Assembly: GCA_018266105.1 (NCBI GenBank)
Contig: JAFEBA010000068.1
Coordinates: 1-50,467 of the forward strand
Direction: 5' to 3'
DNA: 50,467 nt
Source: a bacterium
GTDB taxonomy: Bacteria; Vulcanimicrobiota; Xenobia; Xenobiales; JADMJV01
Shown: one piece after another, positions 8,465 through 16,706 of the stretch
Numbering within the stretch: position 1 is the stretch's first letter
Layout: every line of letters begins with the position of its first letter
Position numbers and translations under genes: made by a program
The notes under the pieces: generated by a model
The model's input: only the letters and a program-made list of their open reading frames with translations
The model's database searches: none
What the model was told of the DNA's origin: nothing

Positions 8465-9394
8465 TTGGGGTCAGTCATTTTGAGCCGCCTGCATTTCTTG
8501 CGTGAGTCTCCCCCGCCCGAACTGGCCCGAGCCTTGCTGGAGTTCGAGCAGCAGTTCAGCTATCCGCTGGGGGCCAACGACTCTTTTTCCATCTGCCACG
8601 GGCCTGACTATGGAGCCTTTTTCCGGGCCATTGGTGAGGCCACTGTGCTGGTGGTGGAAGAGGAAGGCCGCATCTTGGGAACGCTGGCGGCGGTGGTACG
8701 GCCGCTTCAGCTTCCCGGCGGAGTTCGACAAAAGGTGGCCTACCTGGCCGATCTGAAGCTGGGGCGCGAAGTGCGCCACCGCCTGACTCGTTATCTGCTG
8801 GCCATGAGCGAACATCTGGATGTCCCCAGCGGCTGTGGTTACGCGGTGGTGATGGACGGCACTCAGAGCACGCCCGACCGCTATACCGGGCGCTGGGGCG
8901 TCCCCTCCTTTCAGCCTCAAGCCAAACTCACGGTGCTGGCGGTGCAGACCCGGCCCGGGACCATACAAGGCGGTCCGGGGGCGCCGGAGGTGATACCAGA
9001 CGGAGTGATTCCTCTGGGCGGACGGCCCGGGCTACGCTCAGAAATGGAACCGGAGGAGCTGGCCTGGGGCAGCGCTCGTGGCCGCCTGGAGGACATCCGC
9101 CGAGGCAAACGCCTGCTGCACTGTGATGGAGAGGAGATGCGCTCTGCCCACCTGTCGCGTTTCCGCTACGGGGACGAGCGCGACGCGGCTGCTTTGCTGG
9201 AACAAGCCAGCTTCGCCTGTGCCGCGCGAGGCATTCCTACTCTTTTTGCCAGCCTGCCCGAACGTTCGGCCCAACGATTGCTGCCCCACCTGCGCCACAA
9301 ACACATCCCGGTCAATCCCGCCCCGGCCACGGTCTTCGCGGTCGGCTTTGAGCCAGGCCTGACCGAGTGGTGGGTGGACTCCGCTGAAATCTAG
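8465..9394 (+). CDS. GNAT-like acetyltransferase, uncertain start
   Basis: The N-terminal half (to about residue 140) has GNAT-like features: an acidic beta strand (VLVVEEEGRILGTLAAVV) followed by YLADLKLGREVRHR, in the place of the acetyl-CoA-binding strand and loop. The second half (residues 190-309) may be another GNAT-like fold, but I cannot name its motifs. No ATG start exists near the N-terminus: TTG at 8465 or TTG at 8480 are candidates, the second having a GGGG-containing stretch upstream. Substrate unknown. It is divergent from the FHA-kinase pair and followed by an M64 peptidase gene 36 bp downstream. Confidence 0.6.
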   Translation: MGSVILSRLHFLRESPPPELARALLEFEQQFSYPLGANDSFSICHGPDYGAFFRAIGEATVLVVEEEGRILGTLAAVVRPLQLPGGVRQKVAYLADLKLGREVRHRLTRYLLAMSEHLDVPSGCGYAVVMDGTQSTPDRYTGRWGVPSFQPQAKLTVLAVQTRPGTIQGGPGAPEVIPDGVIPLGGRPGLRSEMEPEELAWGSARGRLEDIRRGKRLLHCDGEEMRSAHLSRFRYGDERDAAALLEQASFACAARGIPTLFASLPERSAQRLLPHLRHKHIPVNPAPATVFAVGFEPGLTEWWVDSAEI

Positions 9395-9430
9395 TTTATC
9401 TCCGGCCCACTATTGGTAACTTGGAATGCC

Positions 9431-10318
9431 ATGAGACAACTGCTTCTACTCCTCTGGTGCCTGCTGGCGGCCTGCGTCTGGGCTGAGCCCAACTTCAACT
9501 ACGACCGCGCTCAGGTCAAGACTTTGCTCAATCAGGGCGCACCGGCCAGCCACATCGACCTGGTCTTTGTGGGCGACGGCTACACCGCCAGCCAGTCGGC
9601 TGACCTGGAAAAGGATGCGCGCGACGCGCTGGACTCTCTCTGGCAGTATCCGCTCTTCAAGGACTACAAGCAGTATTTTAACGCCCATCTGGTCACGGTT
9701 CCCTCCATTCAGGAGGGCACACGGCTCTGGTATGCTTTCGGCTCCACCAACGGCACCCAGGGGATGATCTTCGTTCCCAAGGAGACGGAACTGCAACAGG
9801 TGGCCCGCAAGGCTCCTGATTGCGACGTGGTCATCGTTCTCACCACCGCCATGGGCCGGGCTCACTCGGCCAACATCGTGGTCCTGCCTGGTCGAACATT
9901 TGCTCCCCTGCCCCACGAATTGGGTCACAAAATCGGCAAGCTGGGCGACGAGTATGACAGTCTCAGCTCGCTGGGCGATCGGCGCTCGCTGGACTTTGGA
10001 GGGGGCGACATTCCCTACCCCAACCTGACTCTGGCCGCCAACGTCAAGAGCAACTCCAAAGATGACGTCAAGAAGCTCAAGTGGGGCCATTTCGTGGACG
10101 TGCCCGGAGCTTATCCTCTGGTGGGCGCCGTCCAGGGTGGTTTCTACCAGGCCGTGGGAGTCTATCGCCCGACTTACTCCTGCATCATGCGTGGCGACAA
10201 CGCTCCCTTCTGTCCGGTCTGTCACGAGGAGATGGTGAAGGCAATTTTCTCCAAGTGCGGCGTGCGCTTTGACGACGGCGCTTACCATCGCCGCCATCCA
10301 ATCAGCCAGTGGCACTGA
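9431..10318 (+). CDS. Exported M64-family zinc metallopeptidase
   Basis: A 295-residue protein with a signal peptide (MRQLLLLLWCLLAACVWA). The motif HELGHKIGKLGDEY (His162, Glu163, His166, with Asp173 and Glu174 following) matches the zinc-binding site of the M64 (IgA peptidase) family. LVFVGDGYT near residue 45 is another family hallmark. Several cysteines near the C-terminus (SCIMRGDNAPFCPVC) probably form disulfides or a small metal site. It acts in the periplasm or outside. The ATG at 9431 is preferred over an upstream GTG because it places the signal peptide at the terminus. Its stop overlaps the next start (TGATG). Confidence 0.85.
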   Translation: MRQLLLLLWCLLAACVWAEPNFNYDRAQVKTLLNQGAPASHIDLVFVGDGYTASQSADLEKDARDALDSLWQYPLFKDYKQYFNAHLVTVPSIQEGTRLWYAFGSTNGTQGMIFVPKETELQQVARKAPDCDVVIVLTTAMGRAHSANIVVLPGRTFAPLPHELGHKIGKLGDEYDSLSSLGDRRSLDFGGGDIPYPNLTLAANVKSNSKDDVKKLKWGHFVDVPGAYPLVGAVQGGFYQAVGVYRPTYSCIMRGDNAPFCPVCHEEMVKAIFSKCGVRFDDGAYHRRHPISQWH

Positions 10319-11343
10319 TGCTTTCCTCGCAACTGACCGCGCCCGGACAACTGGAAATGCGCGACATCGCCGTGCCCCAGGCCGGTCCGGGCGAAGTGGT
10401 AATCCGGATCGAAACGGCCCTGACCTGCGGCACCGACTTGAAAACCTACCGCCGAGGCCATCCCAAGTTCCCGTTTCCGTTCTTGATGGGCCACGAATAC
10501 ACGGGAATCGTGCACCAGGTGGGAGACGGCGTGACTGCCTTTAAGCCCGGTGAGGCAGTAATGGGGGTGCACTCGGCCCCCTGCAATCAGTGCCGCATGT
10601 GCCGGCGCGGCTATCAAAACCTTTGCGAAAGCATCATCGCGCGCATGGCCTGGGGAGCCTTCGCTGAATACTACAAAGCCCCGGCCGAAGTCGTGCAACA
10701 GAACCTGTATCTACGCCCCGCTCACGTCAGTCCCCAGCGCGCCGCCTTTCTCGAACCCCTGGCCTGTGTCGTGCAGGGCCAGGCGCAGATTCCGCTGCAC
10801 TCAGATGACACGGTGGTGGTGATGGGCTGCGGCACCATCGGTCTGCTCCACGTCATGCTGGCCAAACAACGTGGGGCCGGGCGGATTATCGTGTCCGGAC
10901 GCCACCAGCAGCGCCTGCAGCTGGCCCAGGAATTGGGCGCCACCGACCTGATCGACGTCGACCGCAGCGACGCGCGCACCGAAGTGCAGCGCCTGACGGG
11001 CGGGCGCGGAGCCGAGCTGGTCATCGAATGCGTGGGGCGACCCGAAGCCTGGCAGGAGGCCCATTGGCACGCGGCCCAGGCCGGCTTCGTGTTGCTCTTT
11101 GGCGGTTGCCCGGCCAAATCCAGCGCGTCCTTCGACACCACCCGTCTGCACTACGACCAGTTGACCCTCAAGGGGGTCTTTCATTTTACTCCGGCCGACG
11201 TGAAGCAGGCCTACCACTATCTCTGCGACACCCCCCTGCCGGTAGAAAAGATTCTCAGCGGAAGCGCTTCATTGGAAGAACTTCCAGAGATTATCGCCCG
11301 GCTCGATCGCGGCCAGGGCATCAAATACGCCATTCAACCTTAG
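10318..11343 (+). CDS. Zinc-dependent medium-chain dehydrogenase (first of a tandem pair)
   Basis: A 341-residue MDR-family enzyme. The catalytic zinc site is visible as TCGTD (Cys) and GHEYTG (His-Glu). The structural zinc lobe CNQCRMCRRGYQNLC has four cysteines with standard spacing. The nucleotide-binding motif GCGTIGLL lies in the Rossmann domain. Family members oxidise alcohols, polyols or sugar phosphates using NAD(P). The pattern resembles sorbitol/galactitol-phosphate dehydrogenases, but the substrate cannot be fixed. ATG overlaps the M64 stop; an in-frame GTG 9 bp upstream is possible. A paralogue follows 13 bp downstream. Confidence 0.88.
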   Translation: MLSSQLTAPGQLEMRDIAVPQAGPGEVVIRIETALTCGTDLKTYRRGHPKFPFPFLMGHEYTGIVHQVGDGVTAFKPGEAVMGVHSAPCNQCRMCRRGYQNLCESIIARMAWGAFAEYYKAPAEVVQQNLYLRPAHVSPQRAAFLEPLACVVQGQAQIPLHSDDTVVVMGCGTIGLLHVMLAKQRGAGRIIVSGRHQQRLQLAQELGATDLIDVDRSDARTEVQRLTGGRGAELVIECVGRPEAWQEAHWHAAQAGFVLLFGGCPAKSSASFDTTRLHYDQLTLKGVFHFTPADVKQAYHYLCDTPLPVEKILSGSASLEELPEIIARLDRGQGIKYAIQP

Positions 11344-11356
11344 GAGTCAGTCTCTC

Positions 11357-12391
11357 GTGTCAACCATGCTCGCAGCCCAAGCCGTAGATTACGACGATGT
11401 CCGCATCGTCAAACTGGATGTCCCCCAGCCCGGACCGGGCGAGGCGCTGGTGCGGGTACGCGTCTGCGGGATTTGCGCAGGCGACGTGACCCCCTGGTAT
11501 ATTCGTAAGAAATGTCCCATCGTGGTGGGCCACGAACCGGCCGGCGATATCGTGGCCCTGGGTCCGGATGCGCCCAACGGCTTTCAGGTGGGCGACCGTG
11601 TGTTCATTCATCATCATGCGCCCTGTGGCGAGTGCCACGAATGCAAGCGCGGCTACCCCTCCATGTGCGATACCTGGCGAAGCTCCAATCTGGTTCCAGG
11701 TGGAATTTCCGAATACTGTCTGGTGCCGGCGGTCAACCTCAAAAACGACACCCTGAAGATCCCCGACGGACTAAGTTATGATGACGGCGCCCTGATCGAG
11801 CCCATTGCCTGCGTGGTGCGCGCCTTCCGCCGCTGCAACTTGCAGAAGGGAGATACCCTTGCGGTGGTAGGCCTGGGTTTCATTGGTCAAGTCATGGTAG
11901 GGCTGGCCCGCCACTACGGAGCGGGCAAAGTGATCGCCTCGGATATGGTGCCCTACCGCCTGGAGCGTGCCCGCAAGATGGGCGCCGACGTGGTGGTGGA
12001 CGCCACCAGGGAGAATCTAGCCGAGGTCATTCGCCGCGAGAATGGTGGCCGTGGGGCGGATGTGGTGATGGTGGGTCCTTCCAAGCCGGCCGTGCTTCAG
12101 CACGCCCTGGACTGCGCCGGAAAGGGCGCCACCGTGCTGCTCTTTATGGCTCCCGAACCCGGCGTAAAAATGGAGCTGGAGCCCAACCAGTTGTTCTTCA
12201 ATGAAATCTCCCTGGTCAGCAGCTACAGTTGCGGTCCTGCGGAAACCCGCGAGACCCTGGAGCTGCTCAGTTCAAGAGTGATCACCAAGGAGCAACTGAT
12301 TACTCACCGCTTTCCTCTGGATCAGACCCTGGACGGATGCCGACTGACTGCCGCCGCCCGGGATTCACTGAAAGTGGTCATCGATCTTTAA
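11357..12391 (+). CDS. Zinc-dependent medium-chain dehydrogenase (second of a tandem pair)
   Basis: A 344-residue MDR enzyme: ICAGD (catalytic Cys), GHEPAG (His-Glu), CGECHECKRGYPSMC (four structural zinc cysteines) and the GLGFIG nucleotide-binding motif. A TAGGAG sequence at the stop of the preceding gene lies about 10 bp before the GTG start, supporting GTG rather than the ATG three codons later. It is a diverged paralogue of the previous gene in the same operon. Two different dehydrogenases side by side suggest successive oxidation/reduction steps on one polyol or sugar derivative, for example a redox epimerisation; this is inference only. Confidence 0.88.
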   Translation: MSTMLAAQAVDYDDVRIVKLDVPQPGPGEALVRVRVCGICAGDVTPWYIRKKCPIVVGHEPAGDIVALGPDAPNGFQVGDRVFIHHHAPCGECHECKRGYPSMCDTWRSSNLVPGGISEYCLVPAVNLKNDTLKIPDGLSYDDGALIEPIACVVRAFRRCNLQKGDTLAVVGLGFIGQVMVGLARHYGAGKVIASDMVPYRLERARKMGADVVVDATRENLAEVIRRENGGRGADVVMVGPSKPAVLQHALDCAGKGATVLLFMAPEPGVKMELEPNQLFFNEISLVSSYSCGPAETRETLELLSSRVITKEQLITHRFPLDQTLDGCRLTAAARDSLKVVIDL

Positions 12392-12467
12392 GTCAATCAG
12401 TTTGTAACACAAGCAGGGGTGCTGGCGGGTTAGCTTAGGCTTAAGAAAAGCTGAAAGGGAACTCCCG

Positions 12468-14123
12468 ATGCTCGCTACGGTCGCTCGCAAAACGCAGGTT
12501 TCCGCCAGTCCACAAACGACTGCGCGTAAGAGCTCGTCCAAGTCCGCCAGCGTGGACGGCTTCGAGCCCAGCCAGCAGCGTCCATTGCAGCTTTCCTACC
12601 TGCCCCAGGACCAGGGCATGATCGCGCCCCAGCTGGGCCAGGTGGTGGCCACGGACAAGCTGGCCAATGAGCGCTTCCAGCTTTCGGTGGGCACCGGCTT
12701 CCCCAAAGTAACCGCCGACGCCGAGGGCAAGGTGGTGGTTGAAGACGAAAACGACCCTCGCTTTGACTCGGCCAACTGCTTCTTCATCGCCAATCAGACC
12801 TTGGAGGTGGCAGAAAAATACGCGGGGGGCCGCATCGACTGGTCTTTTCAAGATTCCCTGGGGCACCCCATGCTGATCAAGCCGCATGCTGGGAAAGACA
12901 CTCAGAACGCGTATTACAACCCCCAGTCCGGCTCGCTCAACTTCTTTTCCTACCTGGACGAAAAGACCGGAGAACGCCAGCGCACCGGGATGAGCCGGGA
13001 CATCATCTCGCACGAGACGGGCCACGCCATCCTGGACGGCCTGCGTCCCAAATATATGGAATCCCTATCGGTAGGCGCCGGCGGTTTCCACGAAAGCTTT
13101 GCCGACATGATGGCAATGCTGTCAGCCTTGAATGACGAGCACGTGATCGAAGCCCTGCGCGTCCAGACCAAGGGCGACCTGTCCAAGCCCAACATCGTAT
13201 CCGGCATTGGTGAGCAGCTGGGTGCCTCCTGTTTTGACCAGGGCCCACTGCGTGAGGCCATCAACAAGCACAAATATGCCGACCAGGCTTTCTTGCCCTT
13301 GACCGACGCCAACGACCCGGCTCACGGACTGGGCAGCGAATGCCATTCCTACGCCAATCTCTTCAATGGCGCTTTCTACGACGCGTTTCTGGCCTTTTAT
13401 AACCAGGCCAGCGCCCAGCCGGGAGTGGACTTCGCTGTAGCCGTGGCCGAGGCCCGGGACAAGGTGGGCAGCCTGCTCTTGAGAGCAGTGGAGATGGGTC
13501 CTGTGGGCGATATCTCCTACCGTGAGGCGGCCATGGCCTTCCTGCGGGCCGACCTGCAGGACAATGAAGGCGCTAACCAGGCCACTCTGAGCAAGATTTT
13601 CACCGACCGAAAGATCATTCGCCCGGAAGATGCTCAGGCAGTGGCCAATGAGGAAGTGCCTGAGCTGAAGTGGTCCAACAAATTGGAGGAAGCCGACAGC
13701 GCCTTGGAGTGGCTGAACGACCACCGCGAATCCCTGGGTCTACCGGCCGACCTCGAATTTGAATTCGAGAAGGTCCGCACCAACGAAGCGGGAGAGCGCT
13801 TCGTGCAATTCTCCAGCTCCCGCGACCAGCTGCTCGAGGGCCCAGGATTTGGCGACTACGAAGGCTCCCAGATCCGCGCTCACGGTGGTGTATTGCTCGG
13901 CTTCGACGCTGAAGGCCAGCTGTTCACTTACAACCACGATGAGATCACTGATCGCGAGATGGAAGATACCACCGCCTTCTTCCAGGCCAACAATGCGGCC
14001 GGCCAGATTATGCGGGCCACCGGCGAAGGTCAGAGCTGGACCAAAAAGAGCATGCCCAAGCTGCAGGTAGAGTCGGTGATGGTGGACGGCCACCGGGTGT
14101 TGCGCCGCGGCGGCGTGATCTAG
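12468..14123 (+). CDS. Thermolysin-like (M4-type) metallopeptidase without Sec signal
   Basis: A 551-residue protein with a complete gluzincin site: HETGH (His182, Glu183, His186), the third ligand in GGFHESFAD (Glu209, like GAINEAISD of thermolysin), and a proton-donor histidine in ECHSYANLFNGAFY (His293). That last motif matches the M4 H-x8-AFY spacing. The N-terminus (MLATVARKTQVSASPQ) is Ser/Thr/Lys-rich and disordered, with no hydrophobic signal peptide, which is unusual for this secreted family. Residues 60-175 probably form the beta-rich N-domain of the catalytic unit. The C-terminal 150 residues (from about 400) are a separate domain of unknown type. A paralogue with an altered zinc motif lies at 36964. 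Confidence 0.87.
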   Translation: MLATVARKTQVSASPQTTARKSSSKSASVDGFEPSQQRPLQLSYLPQDQGMIAPQLGQVVATDKLANERFQLSVGTGFPKVTADAEGKVVVEDENDPRFDSANCFFIANQTLEVAEKYAGGRIDWSFQDSLGHPMLIKPHAGKDTQNAYYNPQSGSLNFFSYLDEKTGERQRTGMSRDIISHETGHAILDGLRPKYMESLSVGAGGFHESFADMMAMLSALNDEHVIEALRVQTKGDLSKPNIVSGIGEQLGASCFDQGPLREAINKHKYADQAFLPLTDANDPAHGLGSECHSYANLFNGAFYDAFLAFYNQASAQPGVDFAVAVAEARDKVGSLLLRAVEMGPVGDISYREAAMAFLRADLQDNEGANQATLSKIFTDRKIIRPEDAQAVANEEVPELKWSNKLEEADSALEWLNDHRESLGLPADLEFEFEKVRTNEAGERFVQFSSSRDQLLEGPGFGDYEGSQIRAHGGVLLGFDAEGQLFTYNHDEITDREMEDTTAFFQANNAAGQIMRATGEGQSWTKKSMPKLQVESVMVDGHRVLRRGGVI

Positions 14124-14215
14124 GTCCCCTCTCTCCGAGTACTCAGCCATCTTGGGGCGCGTGCAGCGCTCACATAGACTATTCCTCGAGTTCAAAATGA
14201 AAACGAGGTAATCGC

Positions 14216-14737
14216 ATGAGTAAGATCAAGAACTTTGAAGACCTGATGCATCATCAGATCGCCGACCTGGTCAGCGCTGAGGAACAACTGACCGAGGCCC
14301 TCCCGGAAATGGCCAAAGCGGCCAGCCACAAGGAACTGAAAAAAGCCTTTCAGGACCATCTCAAGGAGACCAAAGAACAGCTGAAGCGACTGGGACAAGT
14401 ACGCCAGGAGCTGGGCATGAAATCTTCCGAGAAGGCCACCTGCAAAGCCATGAAAGGCTTGATCGCCGAGGGGAGCGAGGCGATTAAAGAGATTGAAGCC
14501 GGACCGGTACTGGACGCAGCCTTGATCGGCGCCGCTCAGCGGGTGGAGCACTACGAGATGGCTGCCTACGGAACGGCCGTCTGCCACGCCGAAATGTGCG
14601 GCCTGAAGAAAGTGGTTAAACTACTCCAGGAAACCCTGAACGAGGAAGGCAATGCCAACAAGCTCTTGACCAAAATCGCCGAAGACTCGGTCAATCAGGC
14701 GGCCATTGACGAGCAAATGTCAGCCTCCCAGAAGTAG
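14216..14737 (+). CDS. YciE/YciF-type ferritin-like protein (DUF892)
   Basis: A 173-residue all-helical protein matching the DUF892/YciE family: LMHHQIADLVSAEEQLTEALPEM at the start, a central helix with RVEHYEMAAYGTA and a final LNEEGNANKLL. Glu and His residues in these helices (EEQL, EHYE, EE) are placed as in ferritin-like di-iron carriers. Family members are linked to general stress responses. A GAGGTAA sequence upstream of the ATG serves as ribosome binding site. It stands alone between the metallopeptidase and a membrane protein gene. Confidence 0.88.
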   Translation: MSKIKNFEDLMHHQIADLVSAEEQLTEALPEMAKAASHKELKKAFQDHLKETKEQLKRLGQVRQELGMKSSEKATCKAMKGLIAEGSEAIKEIEAGPVLDAALIGAAQRVEHYEMAAYGTAVCHAEMCGLKKVVKLLQETLNEEGNANKLLTKIAEDSVNQAAIDEQMSASQK

Positions 14738-14823
14738 TGCCCGGGGGGCCTGGGGCTTTAAGGAATCTGTAAGTGTCATCGGTTAGGCTGCGGCCGAAGA
14801 CATACAGAGGAGAACTACCCAAC

Positions 14824-15702
14824 ATGCTTATCCAATCCCAGCCCCAAGCCCCCAAAATGATTGCCAGCCAGCCCACGGTTCAGACCCAACAGAACCAGGA
14901 GCCCCAGCAACCTGAAGACGGTTTCAAAAAAGGCTCCGATGATACCAGCAATGTGTGGAAGGCCATCCGCGCCATTCCCTCCTCGCTGGCTGGAGCCGTG
15001 ATCTGTGGCGCCGGCATCGGTGCCGCCTCTGTCGTGGACATCCCCCGCATCACGGGCCACGCTGCCGCCTCGCTGGTGAAAACCCCCTACATCGGCCGTA
15101 ATCTCAAAGTTTTGACGGGCATTTTGATGCCCTTCGCCTCGGTGGCCTCGATGGTCCTCAGCCCCGTCGCCGGTGCCCTCTACGGCCTGGTGACTGGCTT
15201 TGCCAACGGTGCCGAAAAGGGCTTCGGTGAAGCCGTCTCCAAGGCCGCCCACGACGTCAGCCGCTACCACAGCGATGTAACCGGCAGCGCTATTGAATGG
15301 CTCAAAGATCACCAAACCGGCACCCTGCCGGAAGGTGAAAAACCCTATGACATTCCGCTCAGTGGTGCCGCCAAAGGCCTGGTTGGTGGCGTGGTCAACG
15401 GTGCCGTGGCCGGCGTGGCCGCCACCGGCCTGGCCGCAGTCTACTCCATCCCCGGTGCCGTTCGCGCCGAAGCTGAACTCTGGAAGAGCGACATTCCGCT
15501 GCCCTTCAAGGTGGTCGGAACACCGATCGTGCCCGTCGCCGTCGGCCTGGCCGCCTGTCTGGCCCCGGCCGCCGGTGTGCTTTACGGCGTGGGCGTGGGC
15601 GCCAAGGACTCTTACCAAAAGAGCATCGGCGAGTCGATCGTGCACACCGGTGAGACCATCAAGGAAGCCAACAGCGGACTGGCCAAGGCCATCTTCAAGT
15701 AA
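14824..15702 (+). CDS. Gly/Ala-rich hydrophobic protein with disordered N-terminus
   Basis: Start chosen at ATG 14824, preceded by AGAGGAG about 10 bp upstream. The first 45 residues (MLIQSQPQAPKMIASQPTVQ and following) are Gln/Pro-rich and disordered. From about residue 55 onward there are several Gly/Ala-rich hydrophobic segments (near 60-80, 100-128, 180-215 and 235-262) that could be membrane-spanning or membrane-inserting hairpins. Similar in layout to the product at 28677. I do not recognise the family. A strong intrinsic terminator follows, so the gene is expressed as its own unit. Confidence 0.7.
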   Translation: MLIQSQPQAPKMIASQPTVQTQQNQEPQQPEDGFKKGSDDTSNVWKAIRAIPSSLAGAVICGAGIGAASVVDIPRITGHAAASLVKTPYIGRNLKVLTGILMPFASVASMVLSPVAGALYGLVTGFANGAEKGFGEAVSKAAHDVSRYHSDVTGSAIEWLKDHQTGTLPEGEKPYDIPLSGAAKGLVGGVVNGAVAGVAATGLAAVYSIPGAVRAEAELWKSDIPLPFKVVGTPIVPVAVGLAACLAPAAGVLYGVGVGAKDSYQKSIGESIVHTGETIKEANSGLAKAIFK

Positions 15703-15724
15703 TTGGCGCCCAACCGACCAGAAG

Positions 15725-15758
15725 AAAGCCCACCGCACGGTGGGCTTTTCTTTGTTTT
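15725..15758 (+). terminator. Intrinsic terminator
   Basis: A perfect 10-bp stem (AAAGCCCACC / GGTGGGCTTT) with a GCAC loop is followed by a T-rich run (TCTTTGTTTT). It lies 22 bp after the stop of the hydrophobic-protein gene and could also slow transcription of the convergent zinc-ribbon gene, though the reverse strand has a poorer U tract. Confidence 0.9.
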
Positions 15759-15763
15759 ATGAC

Positions 15764-16654
15764 CTATTCGTTGGTCAGAGTAACCTGGTCCACAATCATC
15801 TCGCAGTAGGAGCCTGCATCCCGACGAGGGGAGGCGGGGTTCGACTGGAGAGCCTGGTCAGCTTGAAAGAGGATGGACCAACCATCCTCCAGGTGTTGGG
15901 CGTCGAAGTCCTGGAACACCCGTGAGATCTCCCTCAAACCGCTTAGAGCCCGAGGAATGGACTGCAACGCTTGCTGAGCCAGGGGAAGATGAAGGTTGGC
16001 TTCGGCTTCCTCGAGCGCCTTCTGATAGCGGCTCTGCATCAATTCCAGAGGCACTTCCAAAGCCAGCAAATCGCATTGTCCTTCCAGCACCGAAGTGATG
16101 GCCTGGAACAAATTGGCCTGCAGTGGAGCCAGTCGAACGTAACTGTTTTGCTGGGTTCCATACTGTCGAACCGGCTTGAGCAAATGGAAGCGGCAGTGAG
16201 GGCAGGTGGAGACCTGGCCGGACCACCCGCAGTTCAGGCAGCGAGCTTCGCAACCTTCATTCCAGTCCTTCATCTCTTCCAGAGCCTCGGCCAACTCATC
16301 CAACAAGCAGCCAAACTCCTGGCTCTTTTCCTGCAGGAGGGCTTGACTCCAGCCCAACATCTGGCTGGAGTGCAGCCGCAGGCACTGGGTCAGATCCAGA
16401 TAAATCAAGCTCTGCTCAGCCCACATCCGGCGAGGCTTTCCTCGCGTTTGCAGCATACTCAGGTCTTCCTGGTGGCGCAGATGATCCAAGAATTCTGCGT
16501 ACCAGTGACAATAGTAGGCCAGGTCCGGGCGGGCTCTTCCAACCTGGGCGGCGTCCTGCAGCCTGGAACGTAATTCATTGAGATTCTGCGGAGCCTTTTC
16601 AGATCCGATTGCAATCGGAGCAAAATTCTCTTTCAGACTTAAAAGCAAACTCAC
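15764..16654 (-). CDS. Uncharacterised helical protein with central zinc ribbon
   Basis: A 296-residue protein beginning with GTG, supported by a GGAGGT site 8 bp upstream. It is predominantly helical with many Gln and Leu. Around residues 140-155 it has CLNCGWSGQVSTCPHC, a clear four-cysteine zinc ribbon. The flanking helical halves (1-130 and 165-296) show no recognisable domain. No signal peptide or membrane segment, so cytoplasmic. It lies directly downstream of the Cys-cluster protein gene on the same strand but about 50 bp separate them. Function unknown; the ribbon could be structural or mediate protein or nucleic-acid binding. Confidence 0.72.
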   Translation of the reverse strand: MSLLLSLKENFAPIAIGSEKAPQNLNELRSRLQDAAQVGRARPDLAYYCHWYAEFLDHLRHQEDLSMLQTRGKPRRMWAEQSLIYLDLTQCLRLHSSQMLGWSQALLQEKSQEFGCLLDELAEALEEMKDWNEGCEARCLNCGWSGQVSTCPHCRFHLLKPVRQYGTQQNSYVRLAPLQANLFQAITSVLEGQCDLLALEVPLELMQSRYQKALEEAEANLHLPLAQQALQSIPRALSGLREISRVFQDFDAQHLEDGWSILFQADQALQSNPASPRRDAGSYCEMIVDQVTLTNE

Positions 16655-16706
16655 AATTCAAGACCTCCAAAAGCTGGCCGTGGTGTGGAAGAGACCGCCC
16701 TGACGA

